From assembly GCF_040812015.1 (NCBI RefSeq), contig NZ_JBFNXJ010000004.1, positions 62,001 through 126,000 on the forward strand: a stretch of 64,000 nt of DNA, in the 5' to 3' direction. The DNA is from Chitinivorax sp. PXF-14 (GTDB lineage: Bacteria > Pseudomonadota > Gammaproteobacteria > Burkholderiales > SCOH01). Below are positions 19,053 through 27,108 of the stretch, piece by piece. The notes below the pieces were generated by a model. It was not told the origin of the DNA, did not search any database, and saw only the letters and a program-made list of their open reading frames with translations. Within the stretch, counting starts at the first letter, position 1. The number at the start of each line of letters is the position of its first letter. Both the position numbers and the translations under genes were made by a program.

Positions 19053-19397
19053 ATGAGAAACGCACTTATTCCCGTCGCCTTGATCGTGATCGGCATCGCC
19101 TGGCTGCTGGAGGAATTCCATGTCTTCCCCGAAGTCAGCTGGCTGTGGATCAGCGGCTTCATCGCGGGCGGCGTGGCGATTCTGGTGCTCGATGGCATCA
19201 ACAAGAGTTCGGTCGTGACCGGCCCCTTGCTGATCGGCGCGGGCGTGACTACGTTTATCCGCCAGCATTTCGACCTGAGCCTGCACATGCAGTTGCCCGC
19301 CTTGATGATTCTGCTCGGTGTGCTGATGCTGATTGCCCGTTCGCCATCGATCCCCGATGTCACCGCTCGCCGCGGCGAGCCCAGCGTGAAAGATTGA
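19053..19397 (+). CDS. Small integral membrane protein (LiaI/DUF5668-like)
   Basis: A 114-residue protein with about four hydrophobic helices (PVALIVIGIAWLLEEF, WLWISGFIAGGVAILVLDGI, GPLLIGAGVTTFI, LPALMILLGVLMLIA) and a short charged tail. The layout, with an N-terminal Arg and a GIxxLL helix, recalls the LiaI/DUF5668 membrane family, which has no settled function. It sits between trpS and an EamA-type exporter on the same strand, with gaps of 65 and 21 bases. Confidence 0.75.
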   Translation: MRNALIPVALIVIGIAWLLEEFHVFPEVSWLWISGFIAGGVAILVLDGINKSSVVTGPLLIGAGVTTFIRQHFDLSLHMQLPALMILLGVLMLIARSPSIPDVTARRGEPSVKD

Positions 19398-19418
19398 GGC
19401 CGCCGGCCGCCGATATCG

Positions 19419-20282
19419 ATGACCGTCATGCATACGCGCGCCGCCACCGGTTTGGCCCTGGCGGCGATTTTTCTTTGGGCCAGCCTGGCGTTGCTGAGCG
19501 TGCGCCTGTCTGCCGTGCCGCCATTCCTGCTGGTTGGCGTCAGCTTGTTGATCGGCAGCCTGGGTAGTATCCACCGCCTGCGCGAGTGGCGTGTGCCCCC
19601 GCTTACCTTGCTGCTGGGGTGCGCCGGGCTGTTCGGCTACCATTTCTGCCTGTTCCTCGCGCTGCGTCTGGCGCCCGCCTTGCAGGCCAATCTGCTGAAT
19701 TACCTGTGGCCGCTGCTGATTGTCCTGCTGTCGCCGCTATTACTGCGCGGCTACAGATTGGGTCCCAACCACATCGTGGGCGGCTTGCTCGGCTTTGCCG
19801 GCGCGGCCGTGCTGATCGCGAGCCGTGGTTCGGTCAGCATCAGTAGTGCGCATTGGGGGGGCTATCTGCTGGCAATACTGGCCGCGTTCATCTGGGCGAG
19901 CTATTCGTTGCTGACCAAGCGGGTCGCGGCTTTTCCGACCGCTGCCATCGGCGGTTTCTGCGCGCTGTCCGGCATGCTGTCGCTGCTTTGCCATGCCGCG
20001 CTGGAGCCCGCCTACCGGCCCAGTTCGAGCGAGTGGGGGTTCTTGTTGATGCTTGGCATCGGGCCGCTCGGCGCGGCGTTCTTTCTGTGGGATGCGGCGC
20101 TGAAACGCGGGGATGCACGGACCATCGGCACGCTGGCCTATTTGACGCCGCTACTGTCGACTTCCCTGCTGGTGCTGTTCGGCGGCGGCGAGCTGACCTT
20201 GCCTGCGATGGCTGCGCTGGTGTTGATCCTCGGTGGCGCCTGGCTCGGTAGCCGGCCGGTGCGCCAGATGGCTGCTCAGTGA
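19419..20282 (+). CDS. EamA/DMT-superfamily transporter (YddG-like)
   Basis: A 287-residue protein with ten predicted membrane helices in two five-helix halves, the EamA duplication. Features such as LNYLWPLLIVLLSPLLL and IWASYSLLTKRVAAFPT resemble YddG-type aromatic amino-acid exporters, but the substrate cannot be assigned from sequence. ATG 19419 is used; an ATG at 19428 is possible. Its stop overlaps the scpA GTG start by four bases, so it is coupled to the chromosome-segregation genes, probably by chance of operon packing. Confidence 0.88.
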   Translation: MTVMHTRAATGLALAAIFLWASLALLSVRLSAVPPFLLVGVSLLIGSLGSIHRLREWRVPPLTLLLGCAGLFGYHFCLFLALRLAPALQANLLNYLWPLLIVLLSPLLLRGYRLGPNHIVGGLLGFAGAAVLIASRGSVSISSAHWGGYLLAILAAFIWASYSLLTKRVAAFPTAAIGGFCALSGMLSLLCHAALEPAYRPSSSEWGFLLMLGIGPLGAAFFLWDAALKRGDARTIGTLAYLTPLLSTSLLVLFGGGELTLPAMAALVLILGGAWLGSRPVRQMAAQ

Positions 20283-21109
20283 ACAAAGCGATGACGGTCG
20301 AGCAAGCGGCACAGCCCCTAGCCAGCCTGTTTGGTGAGCCGGTGCTGGCGCTGCCGCAGGATCTCTACATTCCGCCCGATGCCTTGCGCGTATTCCTGGA
20401 TGCATTCGAAGGCCCGCTCGATCTGTTGCTCTACCTGATCCGCAAGCAAAATATCAATGTCGTCGATATTCCGATGGCGCGCATTACCGCGCAGTACCTC
20501 GAATACATCGAGCTGATGCAGCAAAACCGGTTGGAGCTTGCCGCCGAATACCTGCTGATGGCGGCGGTGCTGATCGAGATCAAGTCGCGCATGCTGTTGC
20601 CGCGCCCTGCCGACATTGCGGACGAGGATGGCCTCGACCCGCGTGCCGAGCTCGTCCGCCGTTTGCTGGAGTACGAGCAGATGAAGCTTGCCGCTTTCAA
20701 TCTGGACCAGCTACCCCAGGCCGACCGCGATTTCGCCTGGGCGCAGGCGGCGCTCGAGCAATCGGCCATGGTGCGCCACCCGGACGTCAGTATTGACGAC
20801 TTGCGTGACGCCTGGCTCGGTATCGTGGCACGTGCCAAGATCAACCTGCACCACAAGGTTACGCGCGAGCAACTGTCGGTGCGCGAGCACATGACGCGCA
20901 TTCTGCGTTTGCTGGCCGACGGACGTTTTCTGGCGTTTCGGCAGCTGTTCGACGACAATGCGGGCCGGCCGGTGCTGGTGGTCAATTTCATCGCCGTGCT
21001 CGAACTGGTGAAGGAGAGCCTGGTTTTCGTGACCCAGGAGCAGCCTTACGCACCAATCTATGTCAGACTCAGTTATGTCACCACAGAATCAGCTGAAACT
21101 GGTCATTGA
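20279..21109 (+). CDS. scpA: Segregation and condensation protein A
   Basis: A 276-residue kleisin that bridges SMC heads and, with ScpB, forms the bacterial condensin complex for chromosome compaction. The diagnostic block is FEGPLDLLLYLIRKQNINVVDIPMARIT followed by EYLLMAAVLIEIKSRMLLPRP. The C-terminal winged-helix part contacts the SMC cap. The start is GTG 20279; an ATG lies four codons later. It overlaps scpB by 50 bases. Confidence 0.95.
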   Translation: MNKAMTVEQAAQPLASLFGEPVLALPQDLYIPPDALRVFLDAFEGPLDLLLYLIRKQNINVVDIPMARITAQYLEYIELMQQNRLELAAEYLLMAAVLIEIKSRMLLPRPADIADEDGLDPRAELVRRLLEYEQMKLAAFNLDQLPQADRDFAWAQAALEQSAMVRHPDVSIDDLRDAWLGIVARAKINLHHKVTREQLSVREHMTRILRLLADGRFLAFRQLFDDNAGRPVLVVNFIAVLELVKESLVFVTQEQPYAPIYVRLSYVTTESAETGH

Positions 21110-21635
21110 GGCCGCTCTGTTCGCTGCGCAGGAGCCCTTGTCGGTATTCGACATCAAGCGCCTGTTCGATAGCGACATTCCGGCCGACAAGATTCGCAAG
21201 GCGGTGGCTGCTGTCAAGGCCGACTGGAGCGACCGCGGCATCGAGCTCGTCGAGCTGGCGTCGGGGTGGCGCTTCCGGGTGCGGGCCGAATTCATGGGGC
21301 ACATCGAACGGCTCAATCCGGAGCGGCCGCCGCGTTATTCCCGTGCGGTGATGGAAACGCTGGCCATCATCGCTTACCGGCAACCCGTCACGCGTGGCGA
21401 TATCGAACAGATTCGCGGTGTGTCGGTCTCCAGCAATATTGTCAAAACACTCGAAACCCGCGGCTGGATCGATGTCATCGGCTATAAAGAAGTGCCGGGC
21501 CGGCCGGGTTTGTATGCCACAACCAAGAAGTTTCTAGACGACCTGGGCCTGAGCTCCCTGAAGGAGCTGCCACCGCTCGAAGAGCTGGGCCAGCTAGTCC
21601 TCCCCGAGGTTCAAGAAGATGTCCAAACCGAGTAA
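21060..21635 (+). CDS. scpB: Segregation and condensation protein B
   Basis: A 191-residue partner of ScpA with two winged-helix domains. [47 protein letters not shown] and GRPGLYATTKKFLDDLGL are characteristic. Two in-frame starts are possible, ATG 21060 and ATG 21075; the first gives a 50-base overlap with scpA. Its 3' end overlaps the rluB start by 17 bases. No smc gene is in the window. Confidence 0.95.
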   Translation: MSDSVMSPQNQLKLVIEAALFAAQEPLSVFDIKRLFDSDIPADKIRKAVAAVKADWSDRGIELVELASGWRFRVRAEFMGHIERLNPERPPRYSRAVMETLAIIAYRQPVTRGDIEQIRGVSVSSNIVKTLETRGWIDVIGYKEVPGRPGLYATTKKFLDDLGLSSLKELPPLEELGQLVLPEVQEDVQTE

Positions 21636-22887
21636 TCGCGCACCGCGCAACACCCAACAGTTTTTCAAGACCGGCGCGCCCGACGAGCGTGCCGCCGGCG
21701 GCCGCCGCCAACCTGATGCAAAACGTGCCGACCCTGCGGGCGGCCCGCGTCGAGGCAAGCCGTTTGCCGCTGCAGAAGCCCCGGTGGCTGGCCGCAAACC
21801 CGCCACTGGTGGCCGTTCCCGCCCGGCAGGCAAGGGCGCGGCGCATCCCGCCGACGAGTGGAGCGGCAAGCCGCCCTCGCGCGGCCAACGACCCGATGGC
21901 AGCGCGCCATCAACGGGGCGCCGCCCTGTTGCCGGCAGTCCGGCGGTTGTCGAAGGACAGGGGGAGGGCGCGCCGAGGCGTCGCCCACGCGTCATTGAGG
22001 CGGGCGCCCCCCAGGGGGCACCATTCGAACCCCATCAGCCCAAGCAGCAGGTGCAAAAGGCGCGCAAGCTGCGCGAGCGTGCCGGCTCGCTGAAGGAGCA
22101 GAAGCGCGCCGACGACCTGCGCGATCGCCGTGTCGATCCCAAGGATCTCGAGGACATGCGCCTGCAGAAGATCCTGGCGCTGACCGGGCTCGGCTCTCGC
22201 CGCGAGATGGAAGAGCTGATCTCCGCCGGCAGGGTGGAGATCAATTTCAAGGTTGCCGAGTTGGGGCAGAAGGTCAGCTATGGCGACAAGGTCAGGGTCG
22301 ATGGCAAGAATGTGTCGCTCAAGTGGCCGGACCGCTTGCCGCGCGTGATTCTGTACCACAAGCAGGAGGGCGAGCTGGTCAGCCGCGACGACCCGGATGG
22401 CCGCGTGACCGTGTTCGATCGCCTGCCGGCGGTGAAGAGCAGCAAGTGGGTGGCGATTGGCCGCCTCGACTTCAACACCAGCGGCCTGCTGATGTTCACG
22501 ACCTCGGGCGAGCTTGCCAACAATATGATGCACCCCCGTTTCGAGGTCGAGCGCGAATACGCGGTGCGTGTGCTCGGTGAGCTGACGCCGGAACAGATGA
22601 AGGAATCGACCAAGGGCATCACGCTCGACGATGGCGAGGCGCATTTCAATCGCATCGTCGATCAGGGTGGGGAGGGCCGTAACCACTGGTATCGCGTCAT
22701 TCTCAAGGAAGGGCGCAACCGCGAGGTGCGCCGTATGTTCGAGCATTTCGGCCTGACGGTGAGCCGGCTGATCCGCGTACGCTTTGGCCCGGTCGATCTG
22801 CCTGGCCGGCTCAAGCGCGGCCACTGGCTGGAGCTCGAACCGCAGGACGTGCAGAAGCTGCTCAAGTGGGCCGGAATGAGCCGCTGA
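21619..22887 (+). CDS. rluB: 23S rRNA pseudouridine(2605) synthase RluB with long basic N-terminal extension
   Basis: A 422-residue RsuA/RluB-family pseudouridine synthase. The S4 RNA-binding domain spans about 174-235 (MRLQKILALTGLGSRREMEELI). The catalytic domain follows, with the active-site Asp in GRLDFNTSGLLMFT and RNREVRRMFEH near the end. RluB isomerises U2605 of 23S rRNA. Before the S4 domain lie about 170 disordered residues rich in Arg, Lys, Gly and Pro; in many homologues such an extension is instead at the C-terminus, which is short here. The gene overlaps scpB, an arrangement found in many proteobacteria. Confidence 0.93.
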   Translation: MSKPSNRAPRNTQQFFKTGAPDERAAGGRRQPDAKRADPAGGPRRGKPFAAAEAPVAGRKPATGGRSRPAGKGAAHPADEWSGKPPSRGQRPDGSAPSTGRRPVAGSPAVVEGQGEGAPRRRPRVIEAGAPQGAPFEPHQPKQQVQKARKLRERAGSLKEQKRADDLRDRRVDPKDLEDMRLQKILALTGLGSRREMEELISAGRVEINFKVAELGQKVSYGDKVRVDGKNVSLKWPDRLPRVILYHKQEGELVSRDDPDGRVTVFDRLPAVKSSKWVAIGRLDFNTSGLLMFTTSGELANNMMHPRFEVEREYAVRVLGELTPEQMKESTKGITLDDGEAHFNRIVDQGGEGRNHWYRVILKEGRNREVRRMFEHFGLTVSRLIRVRFGPVDLPGRLKRGHWLELEPQDVQKLLKWAGMSR

Positions 22888-22888
22888 G

Positions 22889-23623
22889 GTGGGCGTCGGG
22901 ATCGACGCCATCCCGCATCGGCTGACAAGCTATCTGCGCTTGTCCGGGCTGGGCTCATTGGCCGACATGCCGGGATTTACCGATGCCGTGATCGAGTCGG
23001 CGGCCCGGCTCGATGCCCGCCCAGCCAGCGCCCCGCAGCCGGCAGATGCGGCGGCGATCTATCGCTACCGCGTGCCCTTGCTCAGCGATGACGGGAGCTG
23101 CTCCGTCTTCGATGCGCTGGCGCCCAACCCTTATGATCTGTCGGCTGCGCTGGGGGGCGTACAGCCGCAGACTACCCGGCGACTGCTGCAGATCGGCGCG
23201 CTGCTCGACGAGACCCTGGCCGACATACCCTGCGACTGGCTTGGGGTCTACCAGCTGTGCGAGCGGCCGGTCGGGCCCGCCTTGGTCAAGCTTGCTTACC
23301 GCGGCAAGCCTAGCCGCGCGGAGTTTCCGCTGACGCCCGAGTTTGCCGCACACTCCAATAATAGTGCTGTCGGCCTGTCCGGCCAGGCTCGCGTCATCGA
23401 TCATGTGGCGAGCTACGTCGAACGGGGTGGCGCCTATTACATCTGCGATCCCGCAGTGCAGGCGGAGGCTTGTCTGCCTGTCTTCGACCTGGATGGGCGG
23501 GTGATTGGCATCATCGACGCAGAGGACGCACAGCCAGCCCATTTCCAGGGGGCCAAGCTGGCACTGTTGGTGGCGCTCTGCCTGGCCCTGACAAGCTGGC
23601 TGCCGGTGCAGGCCCAGCCCTAA
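22889..23623 (+). CDS. GAF-domain protein
   Basis: A 244-residue protein with a C-terminal GAF fold (about 95-230), seen in DWLGVYQL, VGLSGQARVIDHVASY, LPVFDLDGRVIGIIDAEDAQP. It most resembles the free methionine-(R)-sulfoxide reductase branch of GAF proteins, but where those have a Cys in a GVCG-type loop this one has GLSG; Cys remain in YICD and EACLP. Enzyme activity is therefore doubtful and a sensory role is equally possible. Start GTG 22889 lies one base after rluB. Its 3' end overlaps the oppositely oriented lipoprotein gene by four bases. Confidence 0.7.
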   Translation: MGVGIDAIPHRLTSYLRLSGLGSLADMPGFTDAVIESAARLDARPASAPQPADAAAIYRYRVPLLSDDGSCSVFDALAPNPYDLSAALGGVQPQTTRRLLQIGALLDETLADIPCDWLGVYQLCERPVGPALVKLAYRGKPSRAEFPLTPEFAAHSNNSAVGLSGQARVIDHVASYVERGGAYYICDPAVQAEACLPVFDLDGRVIGIIDAEDAQPAHFQGAKLALLVALCLALTSWLPVQAQP

Positions 23624-24102
23624 TCCAGGCGCAGGCCGCGGATGCGTTCCAGTGGCGTCAGATCGAATTCTCCGGTTCGATCAAACGGCAGACGCCAGTT
23701 GGTGCTGCCCACAAAGGCCTCGCCACTCAGGCGGTAGGGGGCTTTGCCATTCCTGCCCAGTGCCTTGAGTTGTTTCAGCAGGTCGAACAGCTTCACATAG
23801 GCATCAACCTCCACCAGCTCCGAGTCGAGCCTGCGTATCGTCACCGCTTGGTTGGTCTGCCCCATGACGAATTCCTGGCCGGCTATTTCCAGCTTGTAGC
23901 GCAGGCCGTTGATCGGCAGGTCGATCGTATTCGGATTCTGCACGCGCAGCTTGATCAGGAAGTGCTGCTCCAGCAGATTGCCGTCGAGCAAGGTTACGCC
24001 CGCCAGACTCAGCTGCGGGGGCTGAGGCTTCTCCAGCAGCGTACCGCAGCCAGCAAGCAGGTAGGCCAATAGGGCGAGAATCAAATAGGTGAACCGTTGC
24101 AT
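23620..24102 (-). CDS. LEA14-like (WHy-domain) lipoprotein
   Basis: A 160-residue exported protein with a lipobox LLAGC (Cys19), so it should be lipid-anchored. The following region (GNLLEQHFLIKLRVQNPNTIDLPINGLRYKLEIAGQEF) matches the LEA14/WHy domain, a fibronectin-like beta fold found in desiccation- and stress-related proteins of plants and bacteria. Its role in bacteria is not defined. It converges on the GAF gene, sharing the last four bases. Confidence 0.85.
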   Translation of the reverse strand: MQRFTYLILALLAYLLAGCGTLLEKPQPPQLSLAGVTLLDGNLLEQHFLIKLRVQNPNTIDLPINGLRYKLEIAGQEFVMGQTNQAVTIRRLDSELVEVDAYVKLFDLLKQLKALGRNGKAPYRLSGEAFVGSTNWRLPFDRTGEFDLTPLERIRGLRLD

Positions 24103-24169
24103 GGAGATTCCTCATGTCCTTGATCGGGCCATTGTAGCAATCCGGACGTAACGTGGGCTGAACGGATGG

Positions 24170-24204
24170 CTATCCACAGGCATGAGAATTTAACCTGTGG
24201 ATAA
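24170..24204. promoter_or_regulatory. Pair of facing DnaA boxes
   Basis: TGTGGATAA (24196-24204) is a perfect DnaA box on the minus strand, and CTATCCACA (24170-24178) is a one-mismatch box on the plus strand. Together they form an inverted repeat (ATCCACAGG/CCTGTGGAT) with a 13-base centre. They lie in the intergenic region between the lipoprotein and the DUF1631 gene; no origin genes are nearby. Binding of DnaA is inferred from the consensus only. Confidence 0.5.
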
Positions 24205-24306
24205 GTTGCTTGCGGCTGCTTGCTTGGGGTAGGCTTTGTGTTTGGATGAGCAACGATAAGCGGCCTGTTTTTCATGATAAAACAAAGCCCTGCCTTGGGT
24301 TTTTGC

Positions 24307-24335
24307 TTGACATGGAACACAGGTAGTTTATTATT
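24307..24335 (+). promoter_or_regulatory. Candidate sigma-70 promoter of the riboswitch transcript
   Basis: A perfect TTGACA (24307-24312) is followed after 17 bases by ATTATT (24330-24335). Transcription would start near 24342, about 100 bases before the riboswitch. A second -10-like TATACT lies at 24364-24369 without a good -35. Confidence 0.55.
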
Positions 24336-24439
24336 TGCTTATATGCTGACGTCAAAGTTGCGCTATACTAAGCCTAAGGCCCCGTGAAAAAAACGTGCCA
24401 AAAGGTCAAATAACAATGCGACGTGAGCAGATCGACGTC

Positions 24440-24526
24440 TTAAATCAGGGCAAACCCATCGAAAGATGGGGACGCAAAGTTTCCGGTCTACCGGGCGAGA
24501 GCCCCACGATAGCGGGATTGCTAAGA
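24440..24526 (+). promoter_or_regulatory. Cyclic di-GMP-I (GEMM) riboswitch
   Basis: The aptamer core matches the GEMM-I consensus closely. It has GGGCAAACC (24448-24456), a stem CCCATC/GATGGG capped by a GAAA tetraloop (24455-24470), the conserved GACGCAAAG (24471-24479), then the second arm with CCGGTCTA, an internal GGGC-GAGA-GCCC hairpin (24493-24504) and GATAGCGGG closing it. GAAA would dock on the receptor in the second arm as in the known structures. It lies about 150 bases upstream of the DUF1631 start, on the same strand. Whether it acts as an on or off switch is not clear: no strong terminator follows. A short frame running through it is not considered a gene. Confidence 0.93.
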
Positions 24527-24637
24527 ACGTTGAATCGGTTTAGCCTCCGAATTAGTGTCGAGGCCCGATTCTTCCTCTCTCAATACCCCCATCAAACCGG
24601 AAACAGCAGGGCTCGCTTTGAAATGGACGAGCTTGAC

Positions 24638-24656
24638 CCGATGTTTTCGACATCGG
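24638..24656 (+). promoter_or_regulatory. Hairpin between riboswitch and DUF1631 start
   Basis: CCGATGT and ACATCGG form a 7-bp stem with a 5-base loop, ending 22 bases before the ATG. It has no U-run, so translational control (access to the weak ribosome site) is a more natural guess than termination. Inference only. Confidence 0.35.
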
Positions 24657-24678
24657 TGTTAACGATGGGTATGAAATC

Positions 24679-27051
24679 ATGAACAACACCGCACCGAACA
24701 AGGTTGTCTCTCTGAGTGACTATGATAAGGCTCGCAAGCCAGTCGCTGGCGAGCAGGGCTCCCTACTGTCCGAGTGCCGCGACATGGCGGCGGAACTGCT
24801 GTCAAAGTCGCTCGGCAAGATGCTCGACCGCATCGAGGAGTCGTTGTTCGAGCTTGCCGAGAAAGCCCTCAGCACCGACGTGCGCCAGATGTACATGGAG
24901 GCGCGCAGCAAGGCGCTCGAGCATCGCTCTGGCGTGGAGGCGGAATTCCGCCGCAATTTCCTGCAGGGCTTCAACAAGCGCCTGAGCAGCGGTGATGCCT
25001 CGTCGTTCAACAAGATCGATTTCTCCAAGCTGGAGTTGAGCCTCGTCGATGCTGACGACTTTGAGGCATCGCTCGCTGCGGCCGACATTGCCAAGCGCCT
25101 GCAGAGCAACTGCGGTGATGAGCTGCTGGCGCTCGACCGCCGCGTGGGTGAGCTGTTGAGCCTGCCCGAGCTCGGCGATGAAGACAACCCGATGGGCCCC
25201 AAGGCGATCTGCGAGGCTTTCAAGGATGCCTGCAACCAGTTGGAGACCGGGGTCAACGTCAAGCTGATCATCCTGAAACAGTTCGATCAGTTGATCTCTG
25301 ACGATATCCAGGTCGTTTACCAGAACCTCAACCAGCACCTCGTCAAACGCAATGTATTGCCGGTGATCACCCCCGACATGCTGCGTCGCCGTGGCAGCGG
25401 CGCGGCCCCCACGGCACGCCCGACCAAGCCACAGCAGCCGGCAGCAGAGTTGCCGCCGCTGCCGCAGGCGGCACCGATGGCGCAGGGTGGAGAGGGTGAG
25501 CTGTTCTCGACGTTGCAGCAGTTGCTGTCTCGCAATGCCGGTGGCGCCCCTGCCGGTTTTGCGACCCCGCCCGGCGGTTTCCCCGAACTCAACACCGGTA
25601 TGCTCGACATGCTGACCGATCTGCAGCACGGCAATTTCGAAACCGTGCTGGCCGGTGGCGCCGGCGTTGACGTCGGCTCGATGCTGGCGGGCACGCAGAA
25701 CGTACTGCACGACATCAAGCGCTCGGCCATTGGCCAGCGTGCGAGCCAGGTCGATGCGATGACGATCGACATCGTCGCGATGTTGTTCGACTACATCTTC
25801 GACGACCGCCAGATACCGGACAAGATGAAGGCGCTGATCGGGCGCCTGCAGATTCCGGTGCTCAAGGTGGCGATGCTGGACAAGAGGTTCTTCTCCAAGA
25901 AGACGCACCCGGCGCGCCAGTTGCTTGATACCCTGGCGGCCGCTGCGATCGGCTGGAACGAGTCCGTTGGCGAGCAGGACCGGCTGTACACCAAGATCGA
26001 CGAGATCGTCAGGAAGATTCTGGCGGGGTTCGAGGACAATCTCGAAATCTTCGACGATGCCAAGCAGGAGCTCGATGCCTTCCTGAGTGAGGAAGAGCGG
26101 CTGGCGCATGAGCGTGCCGAGACTTCGGCCAAGGTCATCTATGACCGCGAATGGCTGGAGATCGCGCGCGCGCTGGCGGAGGAAGAGGTCAACCGGCGCG
26201 TGTCGGCTAACGACATGCCGGACGTGATTCGTCAATTCCTCTCCATGCACTGGGTCAACCTGCTGCTGTCGGCCTACGTCAAGGAAGGCGGTGAGAGCGA
26301 CACCTGGAAGCAGGGTCTGCAGACCATGGACGACCTGATCTGGAGCGTGCAGCCCAAGCGCTCTCCGGAAGAGCGCATGCGCTTGGTCGGCCTGCTGCCA
26401 AACATGCTCAAGCGCCTGGAGTCGGCGCTCGATATCAACCAGACGCCCAAGGATGCCCGCGAGAAGTTCTTTGCGGCCCTGGTGCAATGCCATGCTTCGG
26501 CCATCAAGGCGGGTATGGGGTCGGCCAAACTTGCCGAAGCCGGCGCGCTGCAATCGTCGGAGCCGATCTTTACGCCGCCACCCGCCTTGGTCGCTGTCGA
26601 AGAGCTGGTCCAGCAAGGTGCGCAGGAGCTGGTGCCGCTCGAAGACTTGCAGCCCAAGCCAGCGGCCAGCAGCTTTGAACTGGACCTGATTTCGTCGGCC
26701 AATGCGCGCCAGCCCGAAGAGTTGATCAAGTTGCGCGAGCAACTGCCAATCAAGCCGGCGGCGGATGCGGATGACTATGATGCGATGGCGGCCAATCTGG
26801 CGCGTGGCACATGGATCGAGTTCCGGCAGAACGATGAGAACCTGATCCTGGCCAAGCTGACCTGGGTCAGCCCGACCAAGAACATGTATGTGTTCACCAA
26901 TCGCGAAGGCTTGAACGCGATGTCGATCAAGCTGGCTGGCCTGGCTGGCAAGTTGCGTAGCGGCGCGGCGCGGGTCGTTACCGAGGCGCCACTGGTCGAT
27001 CGTGCTGTCAGCAGCATGCTGGATGCGTTGCAGAGCGGGGCCCGCGCCTAA
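24679..27051 (+). CDS. DUF1631 family protein under cyclic di-GMP riboswitch
   Basis: A 790-residue cytoplasmic protein of the DUF1631 family, without signal peptide or membrane helices. It is mostly helical: an acidic N-terminal half (about 20-210), a Pro/Ala/Gln-rich linker (about 240-300), a conserved central region (VDAMTIDIVAMLFDYIFDDRQIPDKMKALIGRLQIPVLKVAM, about 355-395), a second helical part, and a small C-terminal beta-rich piece (GTWIEFRQNDENLILAKLTWVSPTKNMYVFTNREG). That last piece looks like a PilZ-related barrel, but I do not see the RxxxR and D/NxSxxG motifs needed for cyclic di-GMP binding. Function is unknown; the riboswitch ties its expression to cyclic di-GMP. A terminator follows at 27075. 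Confidence 0.9.
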   Translation: MNNTAPNKVVSLSDYDKARKPVAGEQGSLLSECRDMAAELLSKSLGKMLDRIEESLFELAEKALSTDVRQMYMEARSKALEHRSGVEAEFRRNFLQGFNKRLSSGDASSFNKIDFSKLELSLVDADDFEASLAAADIAKRLQSNCGDELLALDRRVGELLSLPELGDEDNPMGPKAICEAFKDACNQLETGVNVKLIILKQFDQLISDDIQVVYQNLNQHLVKRNVLPVITPDMLRRRGSGAAPTARPTKPQQPAAELPPLPQAAPMAQGGEGELFSTLQQLLSRNAGGAPAGFATPPGGFPELNTGMLDMLTDLQHGNFETVLAGGAGVDVGSMLAGTQNVLHDIKRSAIGQRASQVDAMTIDIVAMLFDYIFDDRQIPDKMKALIGRLQIPVLKVAMLDKRFFSKKTHPARQLLDTLAAAAIGWNESVGEQDRLYTKIDEIVRKILAGFEDNLEIFDDAKQELDAFLSEEERLAHERAETSAKVIYDREWLEIARALAEEEVNRRVSANDMPDVIRQFLSMHWVNLLLSAYVKEGGESDTWKQGLQTMDDLIWSVQPKRSPEERMRLVGLLPNMLKRLESALDINQTPKDAREKFFAALVQCHASAIKAGMGSAKLAEAGALQSSEPIFTPPPALVAVEELVQQGAQELVPLEDLQPKPAASSFELDLISSANARQPEELIKLREQLPIKPAADADDYDAMAANLARGTWIEFRQNDENLILAKLTWVSPTKNMYVFTNREGLNAMSIKLAGLAGKLRSGAARVVTEAPLVDRAVSSMLDALQSGARA

Positions 27052-27074
27052 CTGCAGCCATCGTGCCCGATCAA

Positions 27075-27104
27075 GAAAAACGCCGCACGAATGCGGCGTT
27101 TTTC
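27075..27104. terminator. Bidirectional Rho-independent terminator
   Basis: A perfect 13-bp stem (27075-27087 with 27092-27104) closes a CGAA loop, with A-run and T-run on its arms. It separates the convergent DUF1631 and IclR genes and can serve both. Confidence 0.92.
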
Positions 27105-27108
27105 TTTG

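Noticed and set aside
24395-24682. A 95-codon open frame running into the DUF1631 gene
   Set aside because: It runs through the highly structured riboswitch and has no recognisable protein features or ribosome site.
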